Made by a program: the position numbers and the translations under genes. Positions 17,552 through 27,809 of a stretch of DNA of 64,000 nt are shown in pieces. Origin of the DNA: Pelagibacterium sediminicola. Its GTDB lineage: Bacteria > Pseudomonadota > Alphaproteobacteria > Rhizobiales > Devosiaceae. Positions within the stretch are counted from its first letter, which is position 1. Each line of letters starts with the position of its first letter. The notes beneath the pieces were generated by a model. It saw only the letters and a list, made by a program, of their open reading frames with translations. It had not been told where the DNA came from and did not search any database. The DNA lies in NCBI RefSeq assembly GCF_003390885.1, contig NZ_QMEL01000002.1, positions 124,001-188,000 of the forward strand. Reading direction: 5' to 3'.

Positions 17552-18480
17552 ATGTTTTCTCCGAATCCGCCTGCCACGCCCCCGGCCGTGGCGGCACGTC
17601 TGGCGCGCGTGTCGCGGACATAGATGATGAGGCCGGAAGCCATGATGATCGCGGCGCCCACGAGCATGAGGGGCCGGGGGAGATCACCAAAAAACAGATA
17701 GCCCAGGACGATGGCCCAGGGGAGCTGGGTGTACTGGAACGGCGCCACGATCGCCGCGTCGGCGAGCTTTACGGCGCGGTTGACGCAGATATGAGCGAGC
17801 ATGGCAACGACCCCCAGCGCGCCGAGCAGCGCGAAATCGAACGCGTTGGGCGTCACCCACCCGAAGGGAGCAAGGATGACTCCGGCGATGAGCGCGCCCG
17901 TGATCTGAAAAAAGACCAGCGTCTTGTCGGGTGTGCCGCGCAGGGTGCGGCCCGTTATGACCATCAGGGCAAAGGAAAAGGTGCCCACGATGGCGATGAG
18001 GATAGCAATGGGCTCGATCTCGCCCGAGGGTGTCAGCGCAATCAGAACGCCTACGAAGCCCAGCGCAATCGCGGCCCAGCGTATCGGTCCCACCTTTTCC
18101 TTGAGGAGAAACGGGGAGAGCGCGGCGACATAGATGGGCGCGGCGAGCCAATAGGTCATGACATCCGCCAGCGGCAGGTAGACCACGGCGCCGTAAAAGC
18201 AGAACACCTCGGCGGTCGAGAACACGACGCGCATGAATTGCAGCCAGGGCCGTTCGGCGCCCAGGATCGGCCCGAGCCCCGATTTCCACAGGAAGGGCAG
18301 CAGGATGGCCAGCGCCACCGCCGAGCGGATCAGGATCACCTGCCCCACCGAATAGGTCGCGACCAGCCATTTGCCCATCGCATCGTTGAGGCAGAACAGG
18401 AACATGCCCAAAAGCATGATGAGCATGCCCATGCGGGCGGGCGTCATGCCTGTCTTTGCCACGGCCGTGCCCGCACTCAT
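17548..18480 (-). CDS. EamA/DMT-family transporter
   Basis: This 310-residue membrane protein has about ten hydrophobic segments in two repeated EamA halves (first repeat about 14-150, second about 155-290). Drug/metabolite transporters move small metabolites, often outward. Its place between the enolase-type dehydratase and the IlvD/Edd-type gene, with ATGA overlaps on both sides, makes a role in the same sugar-acid pathway likely, perhaps as an exporter or second uptake route. Confidence 0.85.
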   Translation of the reverse strand: MSAGTAVAKTGMTPARMGMLIMLLGMFLFCLNDAMGKWLVATYSVGQVILIRSAVALAILLPFLWKSGLGPILGAERPWLQFMRVVFSTAEVFCFYGAVVYLPLADVMTYWLAAPIYVAALSPFLLKEKVGPIRWAAIALGFVGVLIALTPSGEIEPIAILIAIVGTFSFALMVITGRTLRGTPDKTLVFFQITGALIAGVILAPFGWVTPNAFDFALLGALGVVAMLAHICVNRAVKLADAAIVAPFQYTQLPWAIVLGYLFFGDLPRPLMLVGAAIIMASGLIIYVRDTRARRAATAGGVAGGFGENI

Positions 18481-19691
18481 TTCTGCTCTCCTTGCGCATC
18501 GGACCGGCGATGGATGGCGTCGGGCCGGGCAAACAGCCCGGGCTGCAATTCGGTGCCGATGCCCGGCGTATCCGAAAGCGTGATCTGGCCATTGCTGACG
18601 GCAGGCAGCGCAGTCACAAGTTCGGTATACCAGCCGGTATAGAAGGCGCGCACCGATTCCTGGATGAGCGTGTTGCGCGCGTGAAGCGAGAACTGGCACG
18701 AGGCCATGAACACAACCGGCCCGGTGCAGTCGTGCGGGGCGACAGGGATGTGGTGCGCTTCGGCCATGGCGGCGATCTTGCGCGCTTCGGACAGGCCCCC
18801 GCACCATGAAAGATCGAGCATGGCGACGCCCGCCACGCCGGTCGCGAGGTAGTCGCGGAAGGCGTGGGGATAGGCCAGCGTTTCGGACGCGCAGATCATC
18901 GCCCTTGAATGGGGGGCATAGGCCTTGAGGGTTTCAAGGCTGTCCATGCGCACGGGGTCTTCGTGCCAATAGGTGTCGAACGGCTGGAGCGCCCGCGCGA
19001 TCCTTTGGGCGGCGGGGAGCTTCCAGAGCGAATGGAACTCCACCATGATGTCCATCTTGTCGCCCACGCTCTTGCGGATCTTTTCAAAGGGGGCAAGCGC
19101 GGCGTTCAATTCCCCGGCGCTGATATCGAGGCCGTGCGTGCGTTCGGCCGCGATATCGAACGGCCAGATCTTCATCCCCGTTATTCCCTCTTCAAGGAGG
19201 GAATGGGCCAGTTCGTCCGCCCGGTTCAGAAAGGCGTCGAGGTCTTCGTAGGGTCCGGGGGCCTTATCGCCCAATCCCCAGTTCTCGACGGCTTGCGCGC
19301 GAGTGTCGCGCACATAGCGGTATCCTGCGCAGGTGTTGTAGGTGCGGATGGTGTCGCGCGATTTGCCACCCAGTGCGATGGAAACAGGGACGCCGAGTGC
19401 CTTGCCGAAAATGTCCCAGAGCGCGATGTCGACGGCGGAATTGCCGCGGGTTTCGACCCCCGCGCCGCGCCAGCCGAGATAGCCCATAAGGTCGCGGTTG
19501 ATCGCCTCGATCTGGAGCGGATCACGGCCGATGAGCTTTGGGGCAACGGTCTCGTGGATATAGGCTTCCACCGCCGCGGCGCCCATGAAGGTTTCCCCAA
19601 GGCCGGTAACGCCCTCGTCGGTATGAATGAGAACCCAGACGATGTTGGGAAACTCGCCGAGCCGCAGGGTCTCGACGTCGGTGATCTTCAT
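18477..19691 (-). CDS. enolase-superfamily acid-sugar dehydratase-like protein
   Basis: This 404-residue protein belongs to the mandelate racemase subgroup of the enolase superfamily. The likely metal ligands are E218 (VEFH), E244 (WHEDP) and E270 (CASE), with K174 (MKIWPFD) and H320 (VAPHDCTGP) as candidate acid/base residues. E218-x-H220 resembles the galactonate and mannonate dehydratase pattern. It probably removes water from a sugar acid imported by the TRAP system. The start at 19691 gives the family's N-terminus; the ribosome binding site is weak. Substrate prediction would need genome-context comparison. Confidence 0.82.
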   Translation of the reverse strand: MKITDVETLRLGEFPNIVWVLIHTDEGVTGLGETFMGAAAVEAYIHETVAPKLIGRDPLQIEAINRDLMGYLGWRGAGVETRGNSAVDIALWDIFGKALGVPVSIALGGKSRDTIRTYNTCAGYRYVRDTRAQAVENWGLGDKAPGPYEDLDAFLNRADELAHSLLEEGITGMKIWPFDIAAERTHGLDISAGELNAALAPFEKIRKSVGDKMDIMVEFHSLWKLPAAQRIARALQPFDTYWHEDPVRMDSLETLKAYAPHSRAMICASETLAYPHAFRDYLATGVAGVAMLDLSWCGGLSEARKIAAMAEAHHIPVAPHDCTGPVVFMASCQFSLHARNTLIQESVRAFYTGWYTELVTALPAVSNGQITLSDTPGIGTELQPGLFARPDAIHRRSDAQGEQK

Positions 19692-19755
19692 TGGAACAGC
19701 CCGGACAAGACATGGATCGAGCGGGGCCGTGAGGCGGCCCCGCTCATGCGTGGAA

Positions 19756-20763
19756 TTACTGCGCGCGCAATTCTTCGAGCGCGGCCAGCATGCGATCGAC
19801 CACTTCGGCGCCGATCGTGTCCTTGTGGCGGTCATAGACGCCCTGAACGGCGGCGCGGATTTCCGCGAGCCCCTCTTCGGGCACTTCGTTGTGCTGCATC
19901 CCCGCCTCGGTGATGCGGGCCAGAGATTCCTCGGACAGCGCACGGCTCGATTCACGCTGGACGTCACGCCCGACGATCGCGCAATCGACCAGAATCTGCT
20001 GCTCCTCGGCCGAGTAGTTTTCCCACAGCGCCCTCGAGAACAGGACCATGAACGGGGTGTAGGCGTGGCGGGTGGCCGACACATACTCCTGAACCTCGAA
20101 GAACTGCGAGGTGTCGATGGTCACGTAGGGGTTTTCCTGGGCGTCGATGGTGCGGGTCTCGAGTGCGGAAAACACTTCGCCGAACGCCATCGGCAGGGCG
20201 TTGGTGCCCAGCGTCTGGAAAGTGTCGAGGAAGATGTTGTTCTGCATCACGCGCACGCGCATGCCGTCGAAGTCCTCGAGGCTCTGGATCGGGCGCAGGC
20301 TGTTGGTGAGGTTGCGGAACCCGTTTTCCCAGTAAGCGAGGTTGATCAGGCCATATTCGGGCATCATGCCGGAAATATAGTCACCATATTCGCCATCCAG
20401 GATCGCATCGGCCTCGGCTTCGTTGGCGAACAGGAACGGCAGGTCGAACACGCCAAGCGCGGGGATGATGCCCACGATGGGCGAGGACGAGGTGATGACC
20501 ATCTCCTGGGTGCCAGAGCGCAGCGCCTGGGTCGCCTGAAGGTCATCGCCCAGCGCCGAACTCCAGAACGCATTGAGCGTCCAGGCGCCGCCGGTCTTTT
20601 CATCGTAGCAGGCGCGCATCGCGGCGACGCCATCGCCCACCGGGTGTTCTTCGGCAATACCGTTGGAAACGGTGATGGTGCGGGTGGAAATCTGGGCGTG
20701 AGCGGGCAGTGCCACGCTCATGGCCAGGGTTGCCGCCAGAGATGCAGCGATGATCGGTTTCAT
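19756..20763 (-). CDS. TRAP transporter solute-binding protein (DctP family)
   Basis: This 335-residue periplasmic receptor has a clear signal peptide (MKPIIAASLAATLAMSVALP, cleavage probably after AHA near residue 23). The body matches DctP proteins, including RVRVMQNNIFLDTFQTLG and the region with the carboxylate-binding arginine. It hands an organic acid to the DctQM membrane subunits. The ATG at 20763 has AAGGAGGAA upstream. Here the receptor gene follows both membrane genes, not the more usual first place. Confidence 0.93.
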   Translation of the reverse strand: MKPIIAASLAATLAMSVALPAHAQISTRTITVSNGIAEEHPVGDGVAAMRACYDEKTGGAWTLNAFWSSALGDDLQATQALRSGTQEMVITSSSPIVGIIPALGVFDLPFLFANEAEADAILDGEYGDYISGMMPEYGLINLAYWENGFRNLTNSLRPIQSLEDFDGMRVRVMQNNIFLDTFQTLGTNALPMAFGEVFSALETRTIDAQENPYVTIDTSQFFEVQEYVSATRHAYTPFMVLFSRALWENYSAEEQQILVDCAIVGRDVQRESSRALSEESLARITEAGMQHNEVPEEGLAEIRAAVQGVYDRHKDTIGAEVVDRMLAALEELRAQ

Positions 20764-20804
20764 GAGTCTTTTCCTCCTTGGTACGATCATTCTCGCGGCC
20801 CCGC

Positions 20805-22085
20805 TCAGCCTCTCAGCCATTCGAGCGGGACCATCACGAGTTGCGGAAACAGCACCAGCGCGGACATCACGATGGCGTGTGCGAGCAGAAACGGCCAGAC
20901 ACCGATGATCACGCGACCCATGGGCACGCGCGCCACCCCGCTGACCACGTTGAGCACCACGCCCACGGGCGGGGTGATCAGGCCGATACAGGTGTTCATG
21001 ATGAAAAGAACGCCGAAATAAACCGGGTCGATGCCCGCCTGGCGGACAATGGGCATCAGCACGGGCGTCAGGATCAGGATGGTCGGCGTCAGATCGAGGG
21101 CCGTGCCCACGACGAACACCAGCGACATCATGACGATCATCAGCAATATGGGATTATCCATCAGCGGACGCAGCATCGCGCCGATCTCGTTGGGAATGTT
21201 GGCCCGGGTGATGAGCCAGGCCGAAACGAGCGCCGAGGAAACCAGGAACATCACCACCGCCGTGGTCTTGGCGGCGCGCAGCAGCACACCGTAAAGCTCG
21301 GTAATCTTGAGTTCACGGTAGATGACCAGGCCGACGAACAGCGCGTAGAACGCCGCCATCACGCCCGCCTCGGTCGGGGTGAAGATGCCGAAGCGGATAC
21401 CGCCCAGGATGATGACCGGCATCATGAGTGCCCAGCCGGCCCGCGCCGTGGCGCGCCCACGCTCACGCCAGCCCTGGCGCGGAAGCGTCTGGACGTTGTC
21501 GCGGCGAGCAACGATCTGCCATGTGATGATCAATCCCGTGCCCATCAGCAGACCCGGCACGATACCGCCGAGGAAAAGCTGGGTGATCGAAACGTTGGCG
21601 GCGACCCCGAAGATGATGAAGGCGACCGAAGGAGGAATGACCGGCGCGATGATGCCGCCCGCCGCGATCAGCCCCGCCGAACGTGGAACGTTATAGCCCG
21701 CCTTGCTCATCATCGGGATAAGAATGGCTGCGAGCGCGGCGGTATCGGCGGCGGCCGAGCCCGAAAGCGAGGCCATGATGATTGCGGCAATGATCGCCAC
21801 CACACCGAGCCCGCCCCGCATGTGCCCGACAAAGGCAATCGCGAAATCGATGATGCGCTTGGAGAGCCCGCCTGCGTTCATCAATTCGCCCGCCAGGATA
21901 AAGAAGGGAATGGCGAGCAGGATAAAGCTGTTCGCGCCGTCGATCATGTTCTGGGCGACGATCTGGGCATTGAAGATGCCCATATAAGTCATCAGCACGA
22001 CGCCGCAGAAAACCAGCGCAAAGGCGATTGGTGCGCCGATGGCCATGGCGCCCAGAAGCGAAGCCAGGAATACGACAATAGTCAT
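20805..22085 (-). CDS. TRAP transporter large permease (DctM family)
   Basis: This is a 426-residue inner-membrane protein with about twelve hydrophobic segments and family motifs such as SGSAAADTAALAAILIP and GGIIAPVIPPSVAFIIFG. It forms the Na+-driven elevator subunit of the TRAP system. The start overlaps the end of the DctQ gene as ATGA; the receptor gene follows after 41 bases. Confidence 0.95.
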   Translation of the reverse strand: MTIVVFLASLLGAMAIGAPIAFALVFCGVVLMTYMGIFNAQIVAQNMIDGANSFILLAIPFFILAGELMNAGGLSKRIIDFAIAFVGHMRGGLGVVAIIAAIIMASLSGSAAADTAALAAILIPMMSKAGYNVPRSAGLIAAGGIIAPVIPPSVAFIIFGVAANVSITQLFLGGIVPGLLMGTGLIITWQIVARRDNVQTLPRQGWRERGRATARAGWALMMPVIILGGIRFGIFTPTEAGVMAAFYALFVGLVIYRELKITELYGVLLRAAKTTAVVMFLVSSALVSAWLITRANIPNEIGAMLRPLMDNPILLMIVMMSLVFVVGTALDLTPTILILTPVLMPIVRQAGIDPVYFGVLFIMNTCIGLITPPVGVVLNVVSGVARVPMGRVIIGVWPFLLAHAIVMSALVLFPQLVMVPLEWLRG

Positions 22086-22618
22086 TCGCCCCGCCCCACA
22101 AGCGTTTCCACGTCACCGAAATCACCAACGAAGATGGCTATTTCCTCTTCGCTCACCCGCCCCGTCACGACCTTGACAAGCCGCCAGAGCGCGATGGCGC
22201 CGATGCCGATGGAGGTGAAAAAGCCCACCCCGAATACGAGGATCATGGGCATGCCGCTGACCGGCGCATGCATGGAAGCATTGATCGGGGCCTGAAGCCA
22301 CGTCCCCCAGAACAGCAGGGCGCAGCAAAAAACGATGAGAGCGTTGGTCAGCCCCATACAAATGACGCGCCCGCGCCGCCCGAAGACCCGAACGAGCGAT
22401 TCCACGCCGAGATGACCGTGCTCGTGAAAGGTCACCACCGCGCCGATGAAGGTAAGCCAGATAAAGAAGATGCGCGACATCTCCTCGGAGATGACAACCC
22501 CCGAGTTGAAGCCGTAGCGGAGCACCACGTTGACGAAGACCATCAGCGCCATGCCGGATATCAGCAGCACGAGCAGGAACTCGACGAGCCTGACGCCGCC
22601 GGTCAGTATCTTGTTCAC
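22082..22618 (-). CDS. TRAP transporter small permease (DctQ family)
   Basis: This is a 178-residue membrane protein with four hydrophobic segments and DctQ features (VNVVLRYGFNSG, EEMSRIFFIWLTFIGA). It partners the large permease. The frame is open to 22774, but that leader is basic and unlike the family; the GTG at 22618 gives the standard N-terminus NKILTGGVRLVEFLL, although its ribosome binding site is weak. It is the first gene of the minus-strand operon, divergent from the lacI-type gene. Confidence 0.85.
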   Translation of the reverse strand: MNKILTGGVRLVEFLLVLLISGMALMVFVNVVLRYGFNSGVVISEEMSRIFFIWLTFIGAVVTFHEHGHLGVESLVRVFGRRGRVICMGLTNALIVFCCALLFWGTWLQAPINASMHAPVSGMPMILVFGVGFFTSIGIGAIALWRLVKVVTGRVSEEEIAIFVGDFGDVETLVGRGE

Positions 22619-22782
22619 GGCCGGACACCCCGACCCGGAAACACATGGATGGCGTAAGGCTCCATGCCCCTCTCCCCTTACGGCGCGGACCGCAGGCCCC
22701 ACGCGCCCCACTTTCTTCCCCATTGGACCGGACACGCTGCAAAAGACGTTGAATCCGGAAACCAGTCTGGACAAAGGCTTAA

Positions 22783-22799
22783 ATGATAGCGTATGTCAT
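22783..22799. promoter_or_regulatory. candidate LacI-type operator in divergent promoter region
   Basis: This is a 17-bp imperfect palindrome, ATGATAGC-G-TATGTCAT type, with five of eight outer pairs matching. It lies between the TRAP operon and the regulator gene. LacI-family operators are palindromes of this size, so it is the best site for regulation of both units. It overlaps the upstream alternative ATG at 22793 of the regulator gene, which argues against that start. Confidence 0.4.
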
Positions 22800-22843
22800 T
22801 GTCAACGGCCCGCGATCAAAAAACCTGCGGATCGGAGGGAGGA

Positions 22844-23902
22844 TTGAGCAAAAAACCTAATATATACAAAGCAGTAACACTAAAAGATGTTGCAGCGGCA
22901 GCGAGTGTAAGCGTTATCACCGTTTCCCGCGCCCTGCGCACGCCTGAGATCGTGTCCGAAAAGGTGCGCGCGCGCGTCGAGGAGGCCGTAGACCGGCTTG
23001 GCTATGCACCCAACCAGGCGGCGCAGGCGCTTGCGTCAGCCACCACGTCGATCATCGGCGTCATCATCCCCTCGATCACCAATCTGGTTTTTTCCGACGT
23101 GCTGCGCGGCGTTTATGACGCGGTCGAGGGCACGCCGTGGCAAGTCCAGCTCGGCAACACGCGGTATAATTCGCGCAAGGAAGAGGAGTTGATCCGCATC
23201 TTTGCCTCCCAGCGCCCGGCTGGTCTCATCATTTCGGGAATCGATCAGAGCGAGGCAACCCGCGCCATGCTCGACAGCCTTGCCTGCCCGATCGTCCAGA
23301 TCATGGATCTGGGGCCCGATCCCATCGACATGATGATCGGATTCGACCATCGCGAAGGCGGGCGGGCGGCGGCACGGCATCTGATCGAGAACGGTTACCG
23401 CCGCATCGGCTTTATCGGCGCACGCATGGACCCACGCGCCCAGCGGCGCCTCGAAGGTTATACCCAGGTGCTCGGTGAGGCGGAGCTTTATGACGAAAAG
23501 CTCGTGATGACGACGCCCCACCCCTCCTCAGTCACCATGGGCAGCCGGATGTTCTCCGATTTCCTCGGACTCAATCCGGATGCCGATGCCGTGTTCTGTA
23601 ACAATGACGACATGGCGCTCGGCGCATTGTTCGAGTGCCAGCGGCGGGGCATCCGCGTGCCCGAGCAATTCGGCATCATGGGCTACAACGACCTCGAATA
23701 TTCGGCGACCAGCAATCCCACGATCTCCTCGATCCGCACCCTGCGCTACGATATGGGGCATCGGGCGGTCGAAATGGTGATCGCCACAGCCAGCGGGAAC
23801 CGGCCGGACCCCGCCATTATCGACACCGGGTTCGCGCTCAAGGTACGCCAGAGCACGGACCGAAAATCCCTCATACAAGCCGGAGGCGACAGCTCCTTAT
23901 GA
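22844..23902 (+). CDS. LacI-family transcriptional regulator
   Basis: This regulator of about 352 residues has an N-terminal LacI helix-turn-helix and hinge (TLKDVAAAASVSVITVSRAL, hinge near NQAAQALAS) and a periplasmic-binding-like effector domain, similar to gluconate repressors. It probably represses the divergent TRAP/dehydratase operon until the sugar acid is present. The TTG at 22844 is chosen because GGAGGGAGG stands 5 bases upstream; an ATG at 22793 has no such site. The stop overlaps the start of denD as ATGA, so regulator and dehydrogenase are coupled. Confidence 0.9.
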   Translation: MSKKPNIYKAVTLKDVAAAASVSVITVSRALRTPEIVSEKVRARVEEAVDRLGYAPNQAAQALASATTSIIGVIIPSITNLVFSDVLRGVYDAVEGTPWQVQLGNTRYNSRKEEELIRIFASQRPAGLIISGIDQSEATRAMLDSLACPIVQIMDLGPDPIDMMIGFDHREGGRAAARHLIENGYRRIGFIGARMDPRAQRRLEGYTQVLGEAELYDEKLVMTTPHPSSVTMGSRMFSDFLGLNPDADAVFCNNDDMALGALFECQRRGIRVPEQFGIMGYNDLEYSATSNPTISSIRTLRYDMGHRAVEMVIATASGNRPDPAIIDTGFALKVRQSTDRKSLIQAGGDSSL

Positions 23903-24888
23903 ATATCCTCATTATCGGCGCGGGCGGCATGGTCGGGCGCAAGCTCACCGCAGCCCTCGTCAAGAACCGCACGCTGGCGGGCCGCGAAATCGCCCGGATC
24001 GACCTCGTCGATGTCGCCGCGCCCGACCTGCCGCAAGCCCAGGACATCGATATCCGCGCGCTTGCCGCCGACATTTCCGACCCCACCACCGCCCCGCGCC
24101 TCATCGCGGACAGGCCCGACATGATCTTTCATCTCGCGGCGATCGTTTCGGGCGAAGCGGAACTCGATTTCGAGAAGGGATACGCCATCAATCTCGACGG
24201 CACGCGCTATCTGTTCGAGGCGATCCGTCTTGCCGGCAAGGATTCGCCCTATTGCCCGCGCGTCGTCCTCACCTCCTCGATCGCCGTCTTCGGCGCGCCC
24301 TTCCCCGACCGGATCGGCGACGAATTCTTCCAGACGCCGCGCACCAGCTACGGCACGCAGAAGGCGATGTGCGAGTTGCTGCTTTCCGACTATTCCCGAC
24401 GCGGCTTTTTCGATGGCATCGGCATTCGCCTCCCCACCATCTGCATCCGTCCCGGCGCACCCAACAAGGCCGCTTCGGGCTTTTTCTCCTCGATCCTGCG
24501 CGAACCGCTGGCGGGCAAGGAGGCCGTGCTGCCGGTCGATGAAAGCGCGCGGCACTGGCATGCGAGCCCGCGCGCCGCGGTCAATTTCCTCATCCACGCC
24601 GCCCAGCTCGATACCGCCCTTCTGGGCGCAAGACGCAACCTCAACATGCCGGGTCTTTCGGCAACGGTAGGCGAACAGATCGAGGCGCTGCGCCGGGTCG
24701 CGGGGGAAAAGGCCGTCGGCCTCATCCGGCGCGAGCCGGACGCGATGATCGTCGAAATGGTCGATGGCTGGGCCAAGGATTTCGACGCAAGCCGGGCACT
24801 TTCCCTCGGCTTTTCGGCGGAAAGCTCGTTCGATGAGATCATCGGCATCCATATCGAGGATGAACTTGGCGGGGAGTTGCCGCAATGA
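23899..24888 (+). CDS. denD: D-erythronate dehydrogenase-like NAD-dependent epimerase/dehydratase
   Basis: This 329-residue extended SDR matches Den[10 protein letters not shown] dinucleotide motif at the N-terminus, [31 protein letters not shown] and the catalytic YGTQK, with [11 protein letters not shown] further on. DenD oxidises D-erythronate at C2 in a known tetronate pathway. The kinase and isomerase genes of that pathway are not in this window, so a related sugar acid is possible. Start and stop both form ATGA overlaps with the neighbouring genes. Confidence 0.83.
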   Translation: MNILIIGAGGMVGRKLTAALVKNRTLAGREIARIDLVDVAAPDLPQAQDIDIRALAADISDPTTAPRLIADRPDMIFHLAAIVSGEAELDFEKGYAINLDGTRYLFEAIRLAGKDSPYCPRVVLTSSIAVFGAPFPDRIGDEFFQTPRTSYGTQKAMCELLLSDYSRRGFFDGIGIRLPTICIRPGAPNKAASGFFSSILREPLAGKEAVLPVDESARHWHASPRAAVNFLIHAAQLDTALLGARRNLNMPGLSATVGEQIEALRRVAGEKAVGLIRREPDAMIVEMVDGWAKDFDASRALSLGFSAESSFDEIIGIHIEDELGGELPQ

Positions 24889-25637
24889 GCGGGAAAATCG
24901 CAATCGTCACCGGGGGCGGCACCGGTATCGGCAAGGCCATCGCAGGCGCGCTGGTTGCCGATGGCTATCGGGTGGCCCTGTTCGGACGCAGGGAGACCGT
25001 GCTTGCCGCGGCGGCGCGGGAGATCGACCCGTCGGGTGAGGCGAGCATGACGGTCAGCGTCGATATCGGGGATGCCCGGGCGGTGGAACAAGGCTTTGAC
25101 GCGGTCGTTGCGCGCTGGGGACGGCTCGACCTGCTGGTCAACAATGCCGGGATGAACGCACCCTCGGTGCCGCTCGAAGAGGTGGCGCCCGAGGCCTGGG
25201 ACCAGATCGTGGCGGCCAATCTTTCCGGCGCGTTCTTTTGCACGCAGGCCGCGTTCCGCCGGTTCAAGGCGCAATCGCCCCGGGGCGGGCGCATCATCAA
25301 CAATGGCTCGATCTCGGCCACCACGCCCCGCCCGCAATCTGCCCCTTACGCGGCGACCAAGCACGCCATCACCGGGCTCACCAAGGCGTCATCGCTCGAC
25401 GGGCGCGCCTTCGATATCGCGGTGGGGCAGATCGATATCGGCAACGCGACCTCGGACATGACCGAGGCCATGTCGAGCGGCGTGCTGCAAGCGGATGGCA
25501 GCGTCGCGCCCGAGCCCACGATCGATGTCGCGCACATTGCCCGCGCGGTGCTCCACATGGCCAGCCTGCCGCTCGATGCCAATGTCCTGACGATGACCGT
25601 CATGGCCAACAGGATGCCATTCGTCGGGCGGGGATAA
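24885..25637 (+). CDS. SDR-family oxidoreductase
   Basis: This 250-residue classical short-chain dehydrogenase has the motif TGGGTGIG (9-16), NNAGMN, a catalytic serine region NGSISAT and YAATK. It is coupled to denD by an ATGA overlap. Together with DenD and the transport and dehydratase genes it is likely to handle a ketone or alcohol group of the imported sugar acid. The substrate cannot be read from the sequence. Confidence 0.82.
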   Translation: MSGKIAIVTGGGTGIGKAIAGALVADGYRVALFGRRETVLAAAAREIDPSGEASMTVSVDIGDARAVEQGFDAVVARWGRLDLLVNNAGMNAPSVPLEEVAPEAWDQIVAANLSGAFFCTQAAFRRFKAQSPRGGRIINNGSISATTPRPQSAPYAATKHAITGLTKASSLDGRAFDIAVGQIDIGNATSDMTEAMSSGVLQADGSVAPEPTIDVAHIARAVLHMASLPLDANVLTMTVMANRMPFVGRG

Positions 25638-25713
25638 CACTCCGGCTCTGTATTCTGGGGCGGACGGAGCCTATGGTTCGCCCCTCCCACATCCATCATC
25701 GGGAGAACGTTAA

Positions 25714-25926
25714 ATGCCTTACGTCAACATCAAGATCACCCGCGAAGGGGCAACGCCGGAGCAGAAGACACGGCTCATCGAAGGAGTGACCGACCTGCTC
25801 GTCGAAGTGCTCGACAAGAACCCGGCGACGACCTTCGTCGTGATCGACGAGGTGGATCTGGAAAACTGGGGCGTCGGAGGCATGCCGGTCACCGAATACA
25901 GGAAGAAGAACGCCCAGTCGTCCTGA
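25714..25926 (+). CDS. 4-oxalocrotonate tautomerase-family protein
   Basis: This is a 70-residue tautomerase. Pro2 becomes the catalytic N-terminal proline after methionine removal (MPYVNIKITREG). The length is normal for the 4-OT family, and the family ending VGGMPVTEYRK is present. It probably converts enol and keto forms of an intermediate. It lies 76 bases after the SDR gene and may be cotranscribed. Confidence 0.88.
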   Translation: MPYVNIKITREGATPEQKTRLIEGVTDLLVEVLDKNPATTFVVIDEVDLENWGVGGMPVTEYRKKNAQSS

Positions 25927-26009
25927 TCGTTGCGGGCAACCCTTGACGCCCGCCTTCGAGGGGTATGAGCTAGGCGGGAACATCACAGCATCGATCAGGT
26001 CTATCCGCC

Positions 26010-27683
26010 ATGCCCTTCAACGAACGCTCCAAACACATCACGCAGGGCATCGCCCGCTCGCCCAATCGGGCCATGTATTACGCGCTGGGCTATGAGAAGG
26101 CCGATTTCGACAAGCCGATGATCGGTATCGCCAACGGCCACTCCACCATCACCCCCTGCAATGCCGGGCTCCAGCCGCTCGCCGACGCGGCGGTGGCGGC
26201 CATCAGGGAGGCGGGAGCCAATCCGCAGACCTTCGGCACGCCGACCATTTCGGATGGCATGTCCATGGGCACCGAGGGGATGAAATACTCGCTGGTGTCG
26301 CGCGAGGTGATCGCCGATTGCGTCGAGCTTTCGGTGCAGGGCCAGTGGATGGACGGCGTGCTGGTGCTGGGCGGATGCGACAAGAACATGCCCGGCGGCA
26401 TGATCGGCATCCTGCGCGCCAACGCCCCCGCGATCTATGTCTATGGCGGCACCATCAAGCCGGGGCGCTGGAAGGGCGAGGACCTGTCCATCGTCTCCGC
26501 CTTCGAGGCGGTGGGCGCTTTCATGGCCGGAACGATGACCGAGGAGGATTTCGAGGGCATCGAGCGGAATGCCTGCCCCACGACCGGTTCGTGCGGCGGC
26601 ATGTACACGGCCAACACCATGAGTTCCTCGTTCGAGGCGCTCGGCATGTCCCTGCTCTACTCTTCCACCATGGCCAACCCGGACCCCGAAAAGCTCGAAA
26701 GCACCGCCGAATCGGGGCGCGTTCTGGTCGAGGCGGTGAAAAGAAACATCCGGCCCAGCGACATCATCACCGCGAAATCCATCGAGAACGCGGTCGCGCT
26801 GATCATGGCCATCGGCGGGTCGACCAATGCAGTCCTGCATTATCTGGCCATCGCACGGGCTGCCGGGATCGACTGGACGCTCGACGATTTCGAGCGCGTG
26901 CGGCGCCAGGTGCCGGTGCTGTGCGACCTGAAACCCTCGGGCAAATACATGGCGGTGGATCTCCATCAGGCCGGGGGCATTCCGCAGGTGCTCAAACTCC
27001 TGCTCGATGCCGGGCTGATCCATGGCGATTGCCTCACCATCACAGGGCGCACGCTGGGCGAGGAACTGGCCGATGTGCCCTCCACCCCGCGCGATGACCA
27101 GCACGTCATCATGCCCTTCGACAAGGCGCTTTACCGCGAGGGGCATCTGGCCATCCTCAAGGGCAATCTGGCCGAGGACGGGGCCGTCGCCAAGATAACC
27201 GGGCTCAAGCAGCCGGTGATCACCGGCCCGGCGCGCGTCTTCGATGACGAGCAGACGGCGATGGACGCGATCCTTTCCGACAAGATCAAGGCGGGCGACG
27301 TGGTGGTACTGCGCTATCTCGGCCCCAAGGGCGGGCCGGGCATGCCCGAAATGCTGGCCCCCACCTCAGCGCTCGTCGGGCGTGGGCTGGGGGAAAGCGT
27401 CGGGCTCATCACCGACGGGCGCTTTTCGGGCGGCACATGGGGCATGGTGGTGGGGCACGTCGCGCCGGAAGCCTATGAGGGCGGCACCATCGCGCTGGTC
27501 GAGGACGGCGATACCATCACCATCGACGCGCACCGGTTGCTGCTGCAACTGGAGGTGAGCGAAGAGGAACTCGCCCGGCGGCGCGCGAACTGGAAACAGC
27601 CAGAGCCGCGCTACAGGCGCGGCGTCCTCTCGAAATTCGCCGCGCTGGCCCGCCCGGCCAACGAGGGCGCGGTCACCGGCTGA
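26010..27683 (+). CDS. ilvD: dihydroxy-acid dehydratase
   Basis: IlvD makes the 2-keto acid precursors of valine, isoleucine and leucine. The 557-residue sequence has the three cluster cysteines C50 (TPCNAG), C123 (GCDKNMPGG) and C195 (TGSCGG), and the C-terminal GRFSGGTWG motif. It is clearly closer to biosynthetic IlvD than to the pentonate-type enzyme at 15770-17551. There are 83 bases to the tautomerase gene; it may be an independent unit. Confidence 0.93.
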   Translation: MPFNERSKHITQGIARSPNRAMYYALGYEKADFDKPMIGIANGHSTITPCNAGLQPLADAAVAAIREAGANPQTFGTPTISDGMSMGTEGMKYSLVSREVIADCVELSVQGQWMDGVLVLGGCDKNMPGGMIGILRANAPAIYVYGGTIKPGRWKGEDLSIVSAFEAVGAFMAGTMTEEDFEGIERNACPTTGSCGGMYTANTMSSSFEALGMSLLYSSTMANPDPEKLESTAESGRVLVEAVKRNIRPSDIITAKSIENAVALIMAIGGSTNAVLHYLAIARAAGIDWTLDDFERVRRQVPVLCDLKPSGKYMAVDLHQAGGIPQVLKLLLDAGLIHGDCLTITGRTLGEELADVPSTPRDDQHVIMPFDKALYREGHLAILKGNLAEDGAVAKITGLKQPVITGPARVFDDEQTAMDAILSDKIKAGDVVVLRYLGPKGGPGMPEMLAPTSALVGRGLGESVGLITDGRFSGGTWGMVVGHVAPEAYEGGTIALVEDGDTITIDAHRLLLQLEVSEEELARRRANWKQPEPRYRRGVLSKFAALARPANEGAVTG

Positions 27684-27747
27684 CCGCGATCAGTTCTGTG
27701 CGGGTATCGCGGGCCGCAGAAAAGAGGCGGCGAGGGGCGGATATGGA

Positions 27748-27792
27748 GCGCTTCCAGTATAAGTGAACACCACTTATGCGGTTCGGAAGCGC
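27748..27792. repeat. short palindrome family, member 3
   Basis: A palindrome GCGCTTCC...GGAAGCGC with an inner ATAAGTG/CACTTAT stem, downstream of ilvD. Compared with member 1 the outer stem carries a T:A to C:G exchange on both sides, a compensatory change. It could end ilvD transcription. Confidence 0.6.
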
Positions 27793-27809
27793 GACCAATC
27801 AAAGGCTTA

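Noticed and set aside
15746-17623. 625-codon plus-strand frame opposite the IlvD/Edd-type dehydratase
   Set aside because: The minus strand has all cluster cysteines and family motifs; the plus frame has no recognisable domain.
19627-21021. 464-codon plus-strand frame opposite the TRAP receptor gene
   Set aside because: It runs across two minus-strand genes with signal peptide and membrane motifs. It is an antisense artefact.
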